A DNA stretch of 64,000 nt from a virus. The notes beneath the pieces were generated by a model, which did not search any database, was not told the origin of the DNA, and saw only the letters and a program-made list of their open reading frames with translations. Every line of letters starts with the position of its first letter. The first letter of the stretch is position 1. Made by a program: the position numbers and the translations under genes. Positions 39,126-49,886 of the stretch are shown piece after piece. The stretch lies in the IMG/VR virus record IMGVR_UViG_3300028392_000065, positions 1 to 64,000 of that record. One strand, given 5' to 3'.

Positions 39126-42071
39126 CTACATCCCTGGGGGCTGACGATACAGACGTCCCAAAAAATGTACACTATTCTTACGAGGAACTAATTGGCCCAA
39201 GGTATCGTCCCACTCTTGATCACAATAAAACATAGCATACGCTGTAATACGAGCCGGAGCGGGCTGCTTATATACCTTGTAATGCTGATTGTTTTCAGGC
39301 GTATCGTTAGCAATAACGCCAACAGATTGCGAAGTAAAGTCATAAGAAAAAGGAGTAGTGTCTTGGAATTGCCCAGTGGGTATAGAAGTTTCTGAAGAAA
39401 CATTAGGCCAATAACCCGCTTTTTCGTAATAAGTACCCCAAGCCACAATTGGCGTATTAGACGTATAAGTTGCAGAATCCGTAGCGTTAGAACCAGTAGG
39501 CAATTTAGTTTCCCAAGCTTGTTCAAAAAACGGATAAGCCTGACCATACTTATATGAAAAGCCATCATTTCCAGAGTAAGTACCGTTAGACAAAATTTTA
39601 TTGATGCTTACAGTAGCCGTACTTGTATCATTTTTAGCAATGTGGACATCTGAAGTTTTTACATAAAACGTTAAAGTATTAGCACCAGTTCTGTTTTTAA
39701 CAGTGTAAATAACTCCAGTAGGTATTTTGTTTGTACCAGTTTTAATGTAAAAAGTATCACCCTTATACATTTTGTGCGCGTCTTTAAAAGTTGCGGTAAT
39801 AAGTCTTTTGGAAACCCCACCCACCAGTGCAGAAGGAGCGATACTTAACTTCACTCCAGCAAAACCTTTACCAGCAGTTGAAGTAAGAGGTGCAGGAATA
39901 TGCGGCATGTGAAAAGCAGAAATAGTATCTTCATACCAAATAGATACGTGGAAAGGCACTTTATAAAGCGTTCCATCATCTTTATACGCCGCAAAATTAG
40001 AGTTAATAATAGTCCCTTTAGAACTTAATAAAATAGGAACTTTAACCCAATTTTTGTTGGAAAAAGTAGTGCTAGCTGCACCAATTAGAGACGCATAAGG
40101 CGCAGCCGCAGAATTATGTGGACCGCTTTTAAGATTTACCCCGTTGTACACACTGCTAGGAGAATAACTAGAAGTTAAGTTAGTCCAAGGGAAAGCATCA
40201 ACGTTCGACACTTTATCCCAAACACGTACCTTAGAAGCGATAGGGACATAGCCAGATGCTGGTTTGCCATCACCAGGAGCATAAGTCCATGGATACAATA
40301 AATCCTCAACCGCAGGCGCGTACTTACCTATCTGTAACTGACGGGCCACAATCAAAGAATCCCTACCCCGTTTACGAATTTCTTGAACAGTTAGTTGATC
40401 CCTAAACTTAGAATCAATAACCAAAGTAACGGTATTATCTTCCCCGCTGTAAGAGTGTTCAGTAATGTGAAATAGCGTTCCTTGACGATTACCAAACAAA
40501 CCACGAACCAAAATACTCATACCGGCAGTAATCATCTGGCGTGCAAAACCAGCACCACTGTTTAACTGCGGGTCGGTATGCAAAGTAATGCTTCCAGTCA
40601 TACCAGGATCAGAAAGCATGTCTAATTGTTTCTGGGCAACTAACTTAGCACTGCTGGCACTCAAACCGTCATAAAATTGCAAAGACGCTTCTTTAGCCAT
40701 ATGCGATTTATTAAAATCTGGATTAGTAGGAGTAGCAGGATAGTTAACAGAATTAGCGGCAAAAGGCTCAAAAGTTGCAGCCGTACCATTAGCATTAAAA
40801 GTAATATTATTAAAAGCTTGGCCACTTAAAGTCTTACCGCTACCATAAACCGTATTTACTTCCTGCGAATAATCTTTAGTAATAGAAACTTTTACACCCG
40901 GCCACAGCAAATCAACAATCAAAGTATCAGAAGCTGGAGTGTTCAATCTAGTTCGATGTTTAAAATACGGCACTCGCCCTTTATCAAGAAGCAAACTAAA
41001 ACAGCCACGCTGAGTTTGCATAGACGACAATAAGTTTTGAATATAGTTAGACAAAACAGGCTCAAAATTGCCAGTAGATCGTGTGAGCATCCCAGACCAC
41101 ACATCACCTTTTTTAATAAAACTAGGGTCAGGAGTGTACACATAAGAATACGTAGAGTTAGCACTTTGAGAAGAAGTTTTAACCGTAAAATCTGCAGGAT
41201 CATAAATATGTTCAGGCATCGACTTATACCAATAAGGAACAGCAGTATCAAAAGCCCGACAAGGTGCCAACCTAGAAGAAGGATACTTCAAAAACTGACT
41301 AGCAATAGCATGTTCATAAGTCATAGGACGAGATAAATACTCTGGCTTAGCCAAAAAATTATCCATTTGTTTCATAGCACCATTACAAGTAATGGTTAAA
41401 GTATTTCCTGCTTCAGTTTCCTCATAATCAAAAGAAACAAAATAACCTTCCCATTTATACAGCACATCACCAGTCGGAGCGCCACGTAAAGTCCAATGTG
41501 TAGTGTCAGTATTAGGTTGCCAATTGAAAAGCGACCAATGTGTAGTGTCAATTTGTGGAGTATTAAACGCAGTTGTCGCACTTCTATTTACAATGCAAAC
41601 ATAAACGTTACCATTTGTAGATAATACGTAATCACCAACGGAATAAGTATCTAAACGGTTCCAACTAGTCCAAGTAGCAGGAAAAGGCCCAACACTTAAC
41701 TTAGAAACGTAATAAGAGCCATTGTAAGAAACCGTAGTCCCCACATTGTAAGTATTGGTTTGAGACCACGCAGACACGTTGCTTGTCAAATACTGCGGGG
41801 ACATCCAACAAATATCAACATTAGCTTCAGGTACAAGCCACTTCAAATCACCCATACCTGGAGTATCAAGCAAAGTAATGCTGTGAAAAGATAAAGTGGC
41901 AACACCTGGACCAAAAGGATCCGTAGTGGTCAAATTTTCAACATTGGTAGCAGCATTGCGAAAAAATGTAACATCAGTCGGCACACTATCCTCAGAAGGT
42001 AGTGGGTCAACTAAAATCCTCCAATAACCAGATTCAGTTAAACTAGTTGTGTTAATGACAGGCGGTTTCAT
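39126..42071 (-). CDS. large minor tail / tail-tip protein
   Basis: The 981-residue protein follows the two proteins after the tape measure, as for tail-hub or tip proteins. It has beta-rich N-terminal domains, paired VYKWEGYFVSFDYEETEAGNTLTITCNGAMKQMDNFLAKPEYL (a pattern of actinophage minor tail proteins), and a C-terminal Thr-rich region with Trp/Tyr repeats. The start overlaps the previous stop (ATGA). Likely part of the baseplate. Confidence 0.82.
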   Translation of the reverse strand: MKPPVINTTSLTESGYWRILVDPLPSEDSVPTDVTFFRNAATNVENLTTTDPFGPGVATLSFHSITLLDTPGMGDLKWLVPEANVDICWMSPQYLTSNVSAWSQTNTYNVGTTVSYNGSYYVSKLSVGPFPATWTSWNRLDTYSVGDYVLSTNGNVYVCIVNRSATTAFNTPQIDTTHWSLFNWQPNTDTTHWTLRGAPTGDVLYKWEGYFVSFDYEETEAGNTLTITCNGAMKQMDNFLAKPEYLSRPMTYEHAIASQFLKYPSSRLAPCRAFDTAVPYWYKSMPEHIYDPADFTVKTSSQSANSTYSYVYTPDPSFIKKGDVWSGMLTRSTGNFEPVLSNYIQNLLSSMQTQRGCFSLLLDKGRVPYFKHRTRLNTPASDTLIVDLLWPGVKVSITKDYSQEVNTVYGSGKTLSGQAFNNITFNANGTAATFEPFAANSVNYPATPTNPDFNKSHMAKEASLQFYDGLSASSAKLVAQKQLDMLSDPGMTGSITLHTDPQLNSGAGFARQMITAGMSILVRGLFGNRQGTLFHITEHSYSGEDNTVTLVIDSKFRDQLTVQEIRKRGRDSLIVARQLQIGKYAPAVEDLLYPWTYAPGDGKPASGYVPIASKVRVWDKVSNVDAFPWTNLTSSYSPSSVYNGVNLKSGPHNSAAAPYASLIGAASTTFSNKNWVKVPILLSSKGTIINSNFAAYKDDGTLYKVPFHVSIWYEDTISAFHMPHIPAPLTSTAGKGFAGVKLSIAPSALVGGVSKRLITATFKDAHKMYKGDTFYIKTGTNKIPTGVIYTVKNRTGANTLTFYVKTSDVHIAKNDTSTATVSINKILSNGTYSGNDGFSYKYGQAYPFFEQAWETKLPTGSNATDSATYTSNTPIVAWGTYYEKAGYWPNVSSETSIPTGQFQDTTPFSYDFTSQSVGVIANDTPENNQHYKVYKQPAPARITAYAMFYCDQEWDDTLGQLVPRKNSVHFLGRLYRQPPGM

Positions 42072-43636
42072 TGAGTAAGTACCCCGTAAATTCGGTCAAG
42101 TTTAGCAATTTCGTTTTTAATAGCACCATCAGTTAAAACAGATAACGGTTGATAGTAACCCAAAATATCATAAACATACATGTCACTAGAACAATCAACA
42201 CTATAAGGATTAGAAGTTAAACTGTCATTACCGGCTAAATATGTGGGACTAATACCAACAAACAGATTTGCTGTCGAACCAACTAAATCCGTTCCAGTAC
42301 GTGGAGAATAACTAGCAAACTTAGATAAATGCACGGTGCCATCAGCAACAATAAGACGGACTCTTTTGTTACCATAATCTAAACTAAAACCAACAACTAG
42401 TGGCTGCATCTTTCCAATAAAAAAGTTAGTTTTTAAACTAGCCAATTTACTTTCGCCATAGTTTAAAGACACAATGCCATTTTGATACCACCTTACAGTC
42501 ATCCTGTTATCGGAATCTTTATAAATAGTTGGGGTAGTGCTATTAGTCATGTAGCCAATAGAAAAAATCGTTGACCAATCTTTGTCGACATCAAAGCCAG
42601 TATCAACCCCATTTTGATAAAGAGTGTCTTGGCCGGCAGCATCAGGCATAACTACAGCCAAAGCTGTAAAAGTTGTATCAGAATTTAAATTCCACGGAGT
42701 ATAAGTCGTATAAAGAAAATCGCCGTTAAACAGTGGGACAGTAGGAAAACCATATTCTGTATCATTTAAAACAATTTCGTTAGAAATAGTGGCCGCTGGA
42801 TAACGGCCAGTAACCGTACTCAAACTACGAGCAGTTCCAGAATAAGAAGACCATGAACCACTTGAATAACCAGACTGAGCAACCCAGCGGTTACTTGAAG
42901 AAAACGTCGAACTAGGTAGAGTGTTAGAAGAATCGTTATAAGACAAATAGTTAGAATCGCTGGTGTAACCCAAAACTTTTGTTGCCGCGTAACTAATAAC
43001 CGATAATCCACTAGTTACATAAGCATCCCCGGTGTCTAAAGTTTGTTCAACACCTGACGCGTCATATGGAAAACCGTTAATAACCACATAACTACCAGTG
43101 CTAAAAAGCGCTTGTTTTAAAGGAACAATATTTGAATTGTAAACAATAGGTGGTGTTACAGAAAGAGAAAGCGATGCCCTAGCAGTAGTAAAAGTGCTAC
43201 CTAAACTTAAACTTTGCTCTAAATAATCCGAAGTTTGAAAAAACTCCCATTCGGTAATTGCAAAAGAAGTAGAAATAGGATCACTAGGGTTATTAACAAC
43301 CGAAACTACATTTAACTGAACAATGTTAAGTGTTTCGTTCAACCCGCCAACAGTAGCAGTAAAATAGTAACGCGACCTATTATCAACGCTACTCGCAATA
43401 GTGCTTAAACTTGCACCGCTAATTGCTGCAGCAGTAGGAACAACTTTATATACAGACGCCGAAGGAAAATCGCGCGGAAATGGGCCAAAAGTTGAAATAT
43501 TTAAATACAAAGTGCCAGAAATACCAGCAAAAGTTAAACTGCCCGTACTAGTAGCGTTTGTTAGGCTCGTAGCTTTAGTAGAAAGATTAGCAATAAGCCC
43601 TGACTCGTTGGCAGCAGACGCAGGAAGATAAGACAT
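42068..43636 (-). CDS. minor tail protein, possible lectin-like domain
   Basis: The 522-residue Ser/Thr-rich beta protein contains a section (TFTALAVVMPDAAGQDTLYQNGVDTGF, MTVRWYQNGIVSLNYGESK, VVGFSLDYGNKRVRLIVADGT) reminiscent of LamG/concanavalin-type sheets. It starts in TAATG with the preceding gene. Carbohydrate binding is an inference. Confidence 0.75.
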   Translation of the reverse strand: MSYLPASAANESGLIANLSTKATSLTNATSTGSLTFAGISGTLYLNISTFGPFPRDFPSASVYKVVPTAAAISGASLSTIASSVDNRSRYYFTATVGGLNETLNIVQLNVVSVVNNPSDPISTSFAITEWEFFQTSDYLEQSLSLGSTFTTARASLSLSVTPPIVYNSNIVPLKQALFSTGSYVVINGFPYDASGVEQTLDTGDAYVTSGLSVISYAATKVLGYTSDSNYLSYNDSSNTLPSSTFSSSNRWVAQSGYSSGSWSSYSGTARSLSTVTGRYPAATISNEIVLNDTEYGFPTVPLFNGDFLYTTYTPWNLNSDTTFTALAVVMPDAAGQDTLYQNGVDTGFDVDKDWSTIFSIGYMTNSTTPTIYKDSDNRMTVRWYQNGIVSLNYGESKLASLKTNFFIGKMQPLVVGFSLDYGNKRVRLIVADGTVHLSKFASYSPRTGTDLVGSTANLFVGISPTYLAGNDSLTSNPYSVDCSSDMYVYDILGYYQPLSVLTDGAIKNEIAKLDRIYGVLTQ

Positions 43637-44028
43637 TACAACAACCGCAAAACAAGAGACTCTTTAGGCAAAGTAACAGAAGAACCACTCTGTACAACCA
43701 AAGTTTGTACTAATTCCCCACAAGCAATAACATTGCCGCCAGTCAAAGCGTCACACAAAGCCCACCCAACAATGCGCCCCCAATCTGCACTAGCAGTGTT
43801 AAAAACTGCGGAATAAGCATTAGAAGCACTACTCTGGCCATATTTCCAATATGCCGACCCAGCACTAATCGCAATTCTTGAATAGCCCCCACCAGAAGGT
43901 TCTACCAAAGTTGCCGAAGTAGCATTCTGATCCGGTAAAGCAGTGACTAAACCCAAATAAAACGTTCCAGAACCATTAAAAACACTTTGTAACATTAAAT
44001 TATTACCGTAGTTAGTAAATGCGCCCAT
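43636..44028 (-). CDS. minor tail protein, paralogue-like to 38661
   Basis: The 130-residue protein (LYLGLVT-type start, PSGGGYSRIAISAGSAYWKYG, DWGRIVGWALCDALTGGNVIACGEL) shows the same small tail domain as the protein at 38661-39116. It directly follows the distal-tail candidate. Confidence 0.75.
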   Translation of the reverse strand: MGAFTNYGNNLMLQSVFNGSGTFYLGLVTALPDQNATSATLVEPSGGGYSRIAISAGSAYWKYGQSSASNAYSAVFNTASADWGRIVGWALCDALTGGNVIACGELVQTLVVQSGSSVTLPKESLVLRLL

Positions 44029-44529
44029 TTATGCTCCTGTAGTAACTGAAGAATCAGTAGACAAAATAACTGTAGGGTTACGAGTTACAGTCATGTTGAC
44101 AGTAGCACGCCGGCTGTGCAAAAACTCTAACTGCGTGTTAATAGTAAAGTCGGCAGCAAAACACTGCCAAATTTGTTGTGCATTACCTAAAGTAACTTTA
44201 ATCAAAAACTGGTTAGCTCGAATAGCGTCAACCAAAGTTTGAATACGATTACGAACAGTAATGTTATCCGTACCCAAAACATAAATATTTAATGCCTCTG
44301 TCACATTTTCGCGCAAAGCATTTACCACATACTTACCTTCAACAAATGGGTTAGTAACCTCGTCTTTACGAAAAGTAGTAGCAGAATTTTCAAAAGAACC
44401 TTTAGCGATTTTGTAAGAAGAACCGTCATTAACATTTAACCATGCGCCAGTATAAGCAGAAACACCGCCACTGTTATAAATGTTGTCAGTAGAAATACTA
44501 ACCTTTACACTTAAACCTGCATCAGCCAT
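44029..44529 (-). CDS. distal tail-like protein
   Basis: The 166-residue protein starts with ATG in TAATG at the end of the tape measure gene. Beta strands (GLSVKVSISTDNIY, LIKVTLGNAQQIWQCFAADFTI, RATVNMTVTRNPTVIL) and position fit a distal tail protein or tail-tube terminator partner. Confidence 0.7.
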   Translation of the reverse strand: MADAGLSVKVSISTDNIYNSGGVSAYTGAWLNVNDGSSYKIAKGSFENSATTFRKDEVTNPFVEGKYVVNALRENVTEALNIYVLGTDNITVRNRIQTLVDAIRANQFLIKVTLGNAQQIWQCFAADFTINTQLEFLHSRRATVNMTVTRNPTVILSTDSSVTTGA

Positions 44530-47500
44530 TAGTTACCCACCGGTTGCATCAAACGTTGAAGTTTTTGCTTAGCGTTAACCTTACGTAAAAATTCCTCAGG
44601 ATCATTAGACTGAACTGTAATAGGCCCATTGATTTGCGTTGAATGGTCATACTGTTGACTCGTCACATTACTCACGTGACTAGTGTAAGAAGCCATGCGA
44701 GAAGTAATAGCTTCACCACTGCTCACATAACCGCCACTAGCAAACTTATTATTGTTCAAAGCATCAAGGAACTGAACACCATAATTCTTGACAGCATCAG
44801 CCTTAACCACATACTCGCCGTTAGAAAGCATTGCGGGAATAGAGTCAGACTTACCCGTACCAGGCCCAGTAATAAAACCGCCTTCGGCTTTGTACTTTAC
44901 CGTACCATCTGGATTTGTTTTAGGGTTAACTTCGCTAGGAGCAACAGAAAAGTGGGCTGCCCCGCCACGCCCACCTTTAATCTTTGTTGACCAATGCCCC
45001 TGATGATAAGTATAAGTTGCTCCCTTATAAACACCAGTGTCGCCTTCTTCAGGGGAACGAACCGTAATTGTTCCACCATGATTAGGGGCAGTATATTGCC
45101 CGGCTACGCGAATGTTGATATCAGGAATATTGCCCAACTCATCGTTAATACCTTGGATTAAAGAATTCATAGTGTCAGTAGCAGCTTTACCCGCAACAGT
45201 AGGCATGCCATTCAAAGCAGCTTGCAAACGCCCAGAAGCACTATCCCCAGCAACCTGAACATTATCGCCAAAATTTAAAATATCATTATATGCGCGAGAT
45301 TGCTGAGTAGCCAACTGCTGCCTCATATCAGCAATTTGAGTTTCATGAATAGTTTTAGCACGCGCAACAGCTTTCTTATAATCTTTCTCAGAATAATCCA
45401 TTTGCTGTTTAAGATTTTCACGATCACGCTCAGCCTGAGTGTTGAACGGACTCTTTTGATACTCTTTAGACAAATTCATACGAGTTTGAACTTCTTTATT
45501 TGTATCGGCAACCAAACCCTTATTTTGCGACATATCCTGCAACAAACGCGCAACTTCTTGAGCATTATTAGGGTTCATCAAATCCAAAGTGCGAATAGCG
45601 TCATCAGAAAGACCCATCTTCTTCAGTTTTTTAATATTAGCCATTTGCTGACCCAAAGAAATGTTTTGCTGCTTCAAATTACCCACAGTACTATAAGCAT
45701 CCGTAGTTCGAGCGGCCGCAATACGTTCAAAAGGATTACTAAAAGACTTAGCAAAATCTTGCGTCTGACGCTTAACATTCAAATAAAACGCTTTATATTG
45801 GCGTTGACGATTTTCAAGATAATCAGCCTCTTGATACGCAGATTGACGCTGATAATCACGGCTAGCATGAGAAAGACTAACTTGAAAATCTTCATTTTGT
45901 TCAGCAACCTGATGATTCAAATTAGCAATTTGCTTAGCCAAACTATTAGCCCTGGCTAAACCGCTCGCAGTGATGTCAACTTCAGCTTGACGCGCATCCT
46001 TAGCACCTTGTTCAGTAGGAGCAGCGCTTTTAATAGCATGAACACCGACACCAACATCGGAAATAATGTTTTGAATACCTCCGGTGCCAGATTGCTGTAA
46101 AGAACGCGTCTGCATAGTCTGACTAAAAGCAGTAGTCAAACCAGCAAATTCAGAAGATGAAGCAGCAAGATCCTTGTTACCTAATTGCTCACTTAAACGC
46201 TGCAGTGCCAAAGTAGCGTCACCGCCAGCTTTCGCTAAATACTGGTTTGACAAAGAAGCCCCATAAGCAGCTTGAGCCGCTAAATCGTTTTGTTTAACGT
46301 AAGCATCAATTGCTTTTTTAGTGTCCGAACTAGCGCTGTTATACAAAACAGGCGAAGCAGCAATTTGTTGAACAGTTTTCTTTTTACTTGAAGCATAATC
46401 TTCCGCAGCAAAAAGCGAACTAGTACTAGATAAATCTTCTCCTCCAGCTTTACTAGCAGAAATACGCAGAGACTCTGCTTCAGCAGGAGTAGTTTCAGAA
46501 GACTTTAAAGACAAGCGAGTTCTAGCTAAATCTTTCCAATTGTGTTCAGTCAGATATTTGCCAGTAGCGTTTAAATTCTTTTTGTTAAAAAAGCCATTTT
46601 TTATAAGCTCATCCCAAGTTTCTGGAAGAGATCCATAACCTTTCGACATCAATCCTTCAACGTCTCCAACGTTAACAACAGTAGTTCCAGTTTTTGCCAA
46701 AGTTTCATTAAGCAACTTAGTCAAAATAATGCCTACTTTTTCGTTGGCTGTCTTACCACCAAAACCAAGCACACCGCCAGTATTAACATCCCCGTGGTCT
46801 GCAACTCTACGCGCACCAGCAATCAAATCAAGAGTTGTCTTTGTGTTAATTAGTAAAGGATTTTTATATACAGATCCTGCCGTATCCTCAGTTGTCTGTA
46901 TCTCACCACGAATTAACTGAACAGCATTATTAAACCTATCGCTAGATCCAGTTCTAGGCATAGCGTTTGCTGCAGCACGGAACAAACCAGCAAACTCTTT
47001 AACAGCATCAGGCTTTTTTAAATAAGTAGTAATTTCGTTTTCAACATCTTTTTGAAACAGCGAGTCACGCGTATGTATGACATCCTGCATCATCCTACTT
47101 AATTGCGCTGGGTTGTTGCCAGAAGCATGATAAAGAGCAGTTATTTGAGCCGCAACATCTTTAGCACTAGTTTGCGGGCCAAAATCTTGACCAGCCGCAT
47201 AAGAAGAAGATTGCGCGTTAGCAATAGCATCATTGGCTGCACGATCATTACCATCAAAATGTATCGCATGCTGCCAATCTCTTTGCTCGTTAGCGTAACT
47301 CGTAGCCTTAGCATTAACGTCCGTAGTTGATGAAGCCGTAACGGTTTGGTAACCCAAAGTGTTAGTTTTTGCTGCGTAAGCATTGTAAACAGAGTTAGCA
47401 TCAGCCATACCAGTACCATTGAGACTTTTATTAAATTCATTCCTTTGCTGCTGCATTTTAGAAAAAATAGCCATGCCAGCCATAACAGCAAACATAGGTA

Positions 47501-49520
47501 GCATTTGCCCAAGCATTGTTTGATTACCCTCAGCAGTACGTAAAATGCCCATAGGGCCAGAAGCTCCACCTGCACCACGAGTGTTTACAAACTGCCCAAC
47601 AGCACCAATTTTCTTAGCAGTATCTTTCAAATTAACGGCAGCATCCTGCGCAGCATAACCTAAAGCTTTAAGGTTCTTAGCAAAACCTGCAGTGCCGGCA
47701 TCAGAAACAAACCCAGTCATTGCAGCGATACGCTTCTGCATGTTAGTCATGTCGGCCGGCAAATTACCCAAAGGCATAGGAGCATGCACATTTGCGTTAT
47801 AAGCGTTTAACTGGCCACGAGCATTTTCGCCAACAATTGCACGCTGCTGCTCCATAGGTAAAATACCACCACCAGCCTTCAAAGAAGCCATGTTATTTTT
47901 GTAAGCTTGGCTCTCATCAATCCTTAACAAAGGCTTTGAAATAGAATCACGAGTCCAATTAGACTCAAGATTAGCTACGCCACGTATGGCAGCGCCTGCA
48001 ACACCAAAAGGATTACGCACAACTTCTTTGGCAACACCCACAGGAGTAGGAATACTTTGATACTGCTTATATAACTTTTCAGCTTGATTGATCATAGACA
48101 TTTCTTTAGTCTGCGCACCAAGCCTATACAGTAGGCTAGATGGTGGCGGACCAGTCATGCCTGCCGCCAAACGACCTTCGGTAGTGGCAATACCTTGAGC
48201 CGCTTCAGAACGACCCAACCTAAACATAGACATCTTAGAAGAATCTTTAAGCCAACTTAAAGCCAAACTACCCATAGAAAGCAAAGCAAGAGTTTTTAAA
48301 ACACCAGCAATAGCAGAAAGAACGGGCAATACAGGACCAAAACCAGCAAAAACCCCAACAAGTTTTCCAATAGCGGAAGCGGCACCATTAGCTAAACCTA
48401 AAACACCACCCAAAAAGCCCAAAAAAGGTTTGCCTGCAGTAGCAGCAGTTTGAGAAACTTTTTCGTTCAACGTTTGTATTTTGTCATTTACACCATTCAA
48501 TGCATCAGACGCTGCAACGTTAGTAGACCCATTATTAAAAGCAGCAGTAGCAGCACCAACTACTTGACGCAAATCACCCTGCTTGGCAATAGCCTGAATA
48601 GACTTCAAAGCATTAACAGACCCAATACCCAAATTATCAAGCGTCTGAGCCGCAGCAGGGCCCTGCTTATTAATAGCATCAGTAAAACGGTAAATAACTT
48701 CAGTAGGATCATTCTTAAAAAGTTCAGCCAAAGAATCCGTAGTCATATTCATGGCCTTGGCATATTCTTTAATTTCAGGAGAACCTGTAGTTACAGACTT
48801 TTGCAAATCCAGCAAAACCTTGTTAAAAGCATTAGCAGATCTAAAACCATCCTCGCCCATGCGAGAAAACGCTGTAGACATGCCAAAAACGGCACCTTCG
48901 CTTACACCAGCAATAGACGCAATAGGCGCAATAGCTTTTGAAAAAGCCAAAACTGAAGATGCCGAAGCACCAAACTTAGCCGAAACAGTAACTAAAGAGT
49001 CACTAAAACCCTTAACCATACTATTTGAATTACCAAAAGACTTAGTAAGGTTAAGCATGTCAGTAACCATGCCAGAACCCCACTCACCAGTGGCGGCTTG
49101 AAGTTTAATAAACTCACTGCCAAGTTTGCCTACCTCTTTAGTAGTCGTAACACCAGCCGTAGTCAAAGTTTTAGTGGTAGCGATTGCCTTGTCCATACCT
49201 ACAGGAAAGTCTTTAGCAAACTTCATAGTAATGTCAGACAGACCTTTAAACTGTTTACCAGCGGCTACAGCCGTTGCAGACACAGTAGACAACTGCTGCT
49301 GATAAGCCGCAGCAGTAGCAACAGCAACCTTATTAGACCCAGCAACACTTTGCAGACGTTGAGTAAGACTTAAAAAAGCACTATTAAGCCCATTTAATTT
49401 ACCAACAGCACTGTCCGTGCTTTTAGCCATTTGCTGGACTTGAGCAATACCTTGAGAAAGAGCAGCGTTAAGAGGAGCAACATTAGCATTAAAATCAATT
49501 GAAACATCTTGATTAAGCAT
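44529..49520 (-). CDS. tape measure protein
   Basis: At 1663 residues it is the longest gene, sets tail length, and follows the chaperone frames. The N-terminus is helical; a TP901-type core is visible (SKFGASASSVLAFSKAIAPIASIAGVSEGAV, FNKVLLDLQKS). Hydrophobic stretches lie near residues 370-430, and coiled coil near 1250-1400. The C-terminus has GGFITGPGTGKSDSIPAMLSNGEYVVKADAVKNYG, a widespread tape-measure end motif. AAAGGAG precedes the ATG. Confidence 0.97.
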   Translation of the reverse strand: MLNQDVSIDFNANVAPLNAALSQGIAQVQQMAKSTDSAVGKLNGLNSAFLSLTQRLQSVAGSNKVAVATAAAYQQQLSTVSATAVAAGKQFKGLSDITMKFAKDFPVGMDKAIATTKTLTTAGVTTTKEVGKLGSEFIKLQAATGEWGSGMVTDMLNLTKSFGNSNSMVKGFSDSLVTVSAKFGASASSVLAFSKAIAPIASIAGVSEGAVFGMSTAFSRMGEDGFRSANAFNKVLLDLQKSVTTGSPEIKEYAKAMNMTTDSLAELFKNDPTEVIYRFTDAINKQGPAAAQTLDNLGIGSVNALKSIQAIAKQGDLRQVVGAATAAFNNGSTNVAASDALNGVNDKIQTLNEKVSQTAATAGKPFLGFLGGVLGLANGAASAIGKLVGVFAGFGPVLPVLSAIAGVLKTLALLSMGSLALSWLKDSSKMSMFRLGRSEAAQGIATTEGRLAAGMTGPPPSSLLYRLGAQTKEMSMINQAEKLYKQYQSIPTPVGVAKEVVRNPFGVAGAAIRGVANLESNWTRDSISKPLLRIDESQAYKNNMASLKAGGGILPMEQQRAIVGENARGQLNAYNANVHAPMPLGNLPADMTNMQKRIAAMTGFVSDAGTAGFAKNLKALGYAAQDAAVNLKDTAKKIGAVGQFVNTRGAGGASGPMGILRTAEGNQTMLGQMLPMFAVMAGMAIFSKMQQQRNEFNKSLNGTGMADANSVYNAYAAKTNTLGYQTVTASSTTDVNAKATSYANEQRDWQHAIHFDGNDRAANDAIANAQSSSYAAGQDFGPQTSAKDVAAQITALYHASGNNPAQLSRMMQDVIHTRDSLFQKDVENEITTYLKKPDAVKEFAGLFRAAANAMPRTGSSDRFNNAVQLIRGEIQTTEDTAGSVYKNPLLINTKTTLDLIAGARRVADHGDVNTGGVLGFGGKTANEKVGIILTKLLNETLAKTGTTVVNVGDVEGLMSKGYGSLPETWDELIKNGFFNKKNLNATGKYLTEHNWKDLARTRLSLKSSETTPAEAESLRISASKAGGEDLSSTSSLFAAEDYASSKKKTVQQIAASPVLYNSASSDTKKAIDAYVKQNDLAAQAAYGASLSNQYLAKAGGDATLALQRLSEQLGNKDLAASSSEFAGLTTAFSQTMQTRSLQQSGTGGIQNIISDVGVGVHAIKSAAPTEQGAKDARQAEVDITASGLARANSLAKQIANLNHQVAEQNEDFQVSLSHASRDYQRQSAYQEADYLENRQRQYKAFYLNVKRQTQDFAKSFSNPFERIAAARTTDAYSTVGNLKQQNISLGQQMANIKKLKKMGLSDDAIRTLDLMNPNNAQEVARLLQDMSQNKGLVADTNKEVQTRMNLSKEYQKSPFNTQAERDRENLKQQMDYSEKDYKKAVARAKTIHETQIADMRQQLATQQSRAYNDILNFGDNVQVAGDSASGRLQAALNGMPTVAGKAATDTMNSLIQGINDELGNIPDINIRVAGQYTAPNHGGTITVRSPEEGDTGVYKGATYTYHQGHWSTKIKGGRGGAAHFSVAPSEVNPKTNPDGTVKYKAEGGFITGPGTGKSDSIPAMLSNGEYVVKADAVKNYGVQFLDALNNNKFASGGYVSSGEAITSRMASYTSHVSNVTSQQYDHSTQINGPITVQSNDPEEFLRKVNAKQKLQRLMQPVGN

Positions 49521-49532
49521 CAGTCACTCCTT

Positions 49533-49886
49533 TCACATAGGTCTTTTAACCTCGGCGCCACGCATTTGCTCAGCTTGATAAGCCGGCATTAATACCATTG
49601 TAGAGCCTGGAAGCCTATCATTCTCGTCTGTAGCACGATCCTTTGTGTAACAGCCCCAACACTGCTTAACAACAGGCTCGTATGCATGACGGTCCTGTTC
49701 CCACTCCCAATCAGAAGTACCACACAATTGACAGCGAGAACCATTTTCTAAAAGATAAGCCGCCAACTTGGCTCTATCCTCACCAGCCCACTCCAACAAC
49801 GCTGAATGAGGCATGCCGTTTTCGGAACACCACTGCACCTCCATAAAGAAGGTTGGGTCATACCTTAGACGGCTTCGGTGAAAGGG
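49533..49886 (-). CDS. tail assembly chaperone, second frame (via -1 frameshift)
   Basis: This frame is open from the slippery site and ends at 49533. Translation after the slip gives HRSRLRYDPTFFMEVQWC and then a zinc ribbon CQLCGTSDWEWEQDRHAYEPVVKQCWGCYTKD, the characteristic second chaperone frame of many actinophages. An internal ATG at 49844 lacks a clear ribosome site. The product is made as a fusion with the upstream chaperone and helps load tail tube protein on the tape measure. Confidence 0.88.
   Translation of the reverse strand, partial: PFHRSRLRYDPTFFMEVQWCSENGMPHSALLEWAGEDRAKLAAYLLENGSRCQLCGTSDWEWEQDRHAYEPVVKQCWGCYTKDRATDENDRLPGSTMVLMPAYQAEQMRGAEVKRPM

Noticed and set aside
45300-45959. 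Rightward 219-codon frame inside the tape measure gene
   Set aside because: Antisense shadow of a helical coding region, rich in Ile/Arg/Ser as expected from the reverse frame; no start signal.
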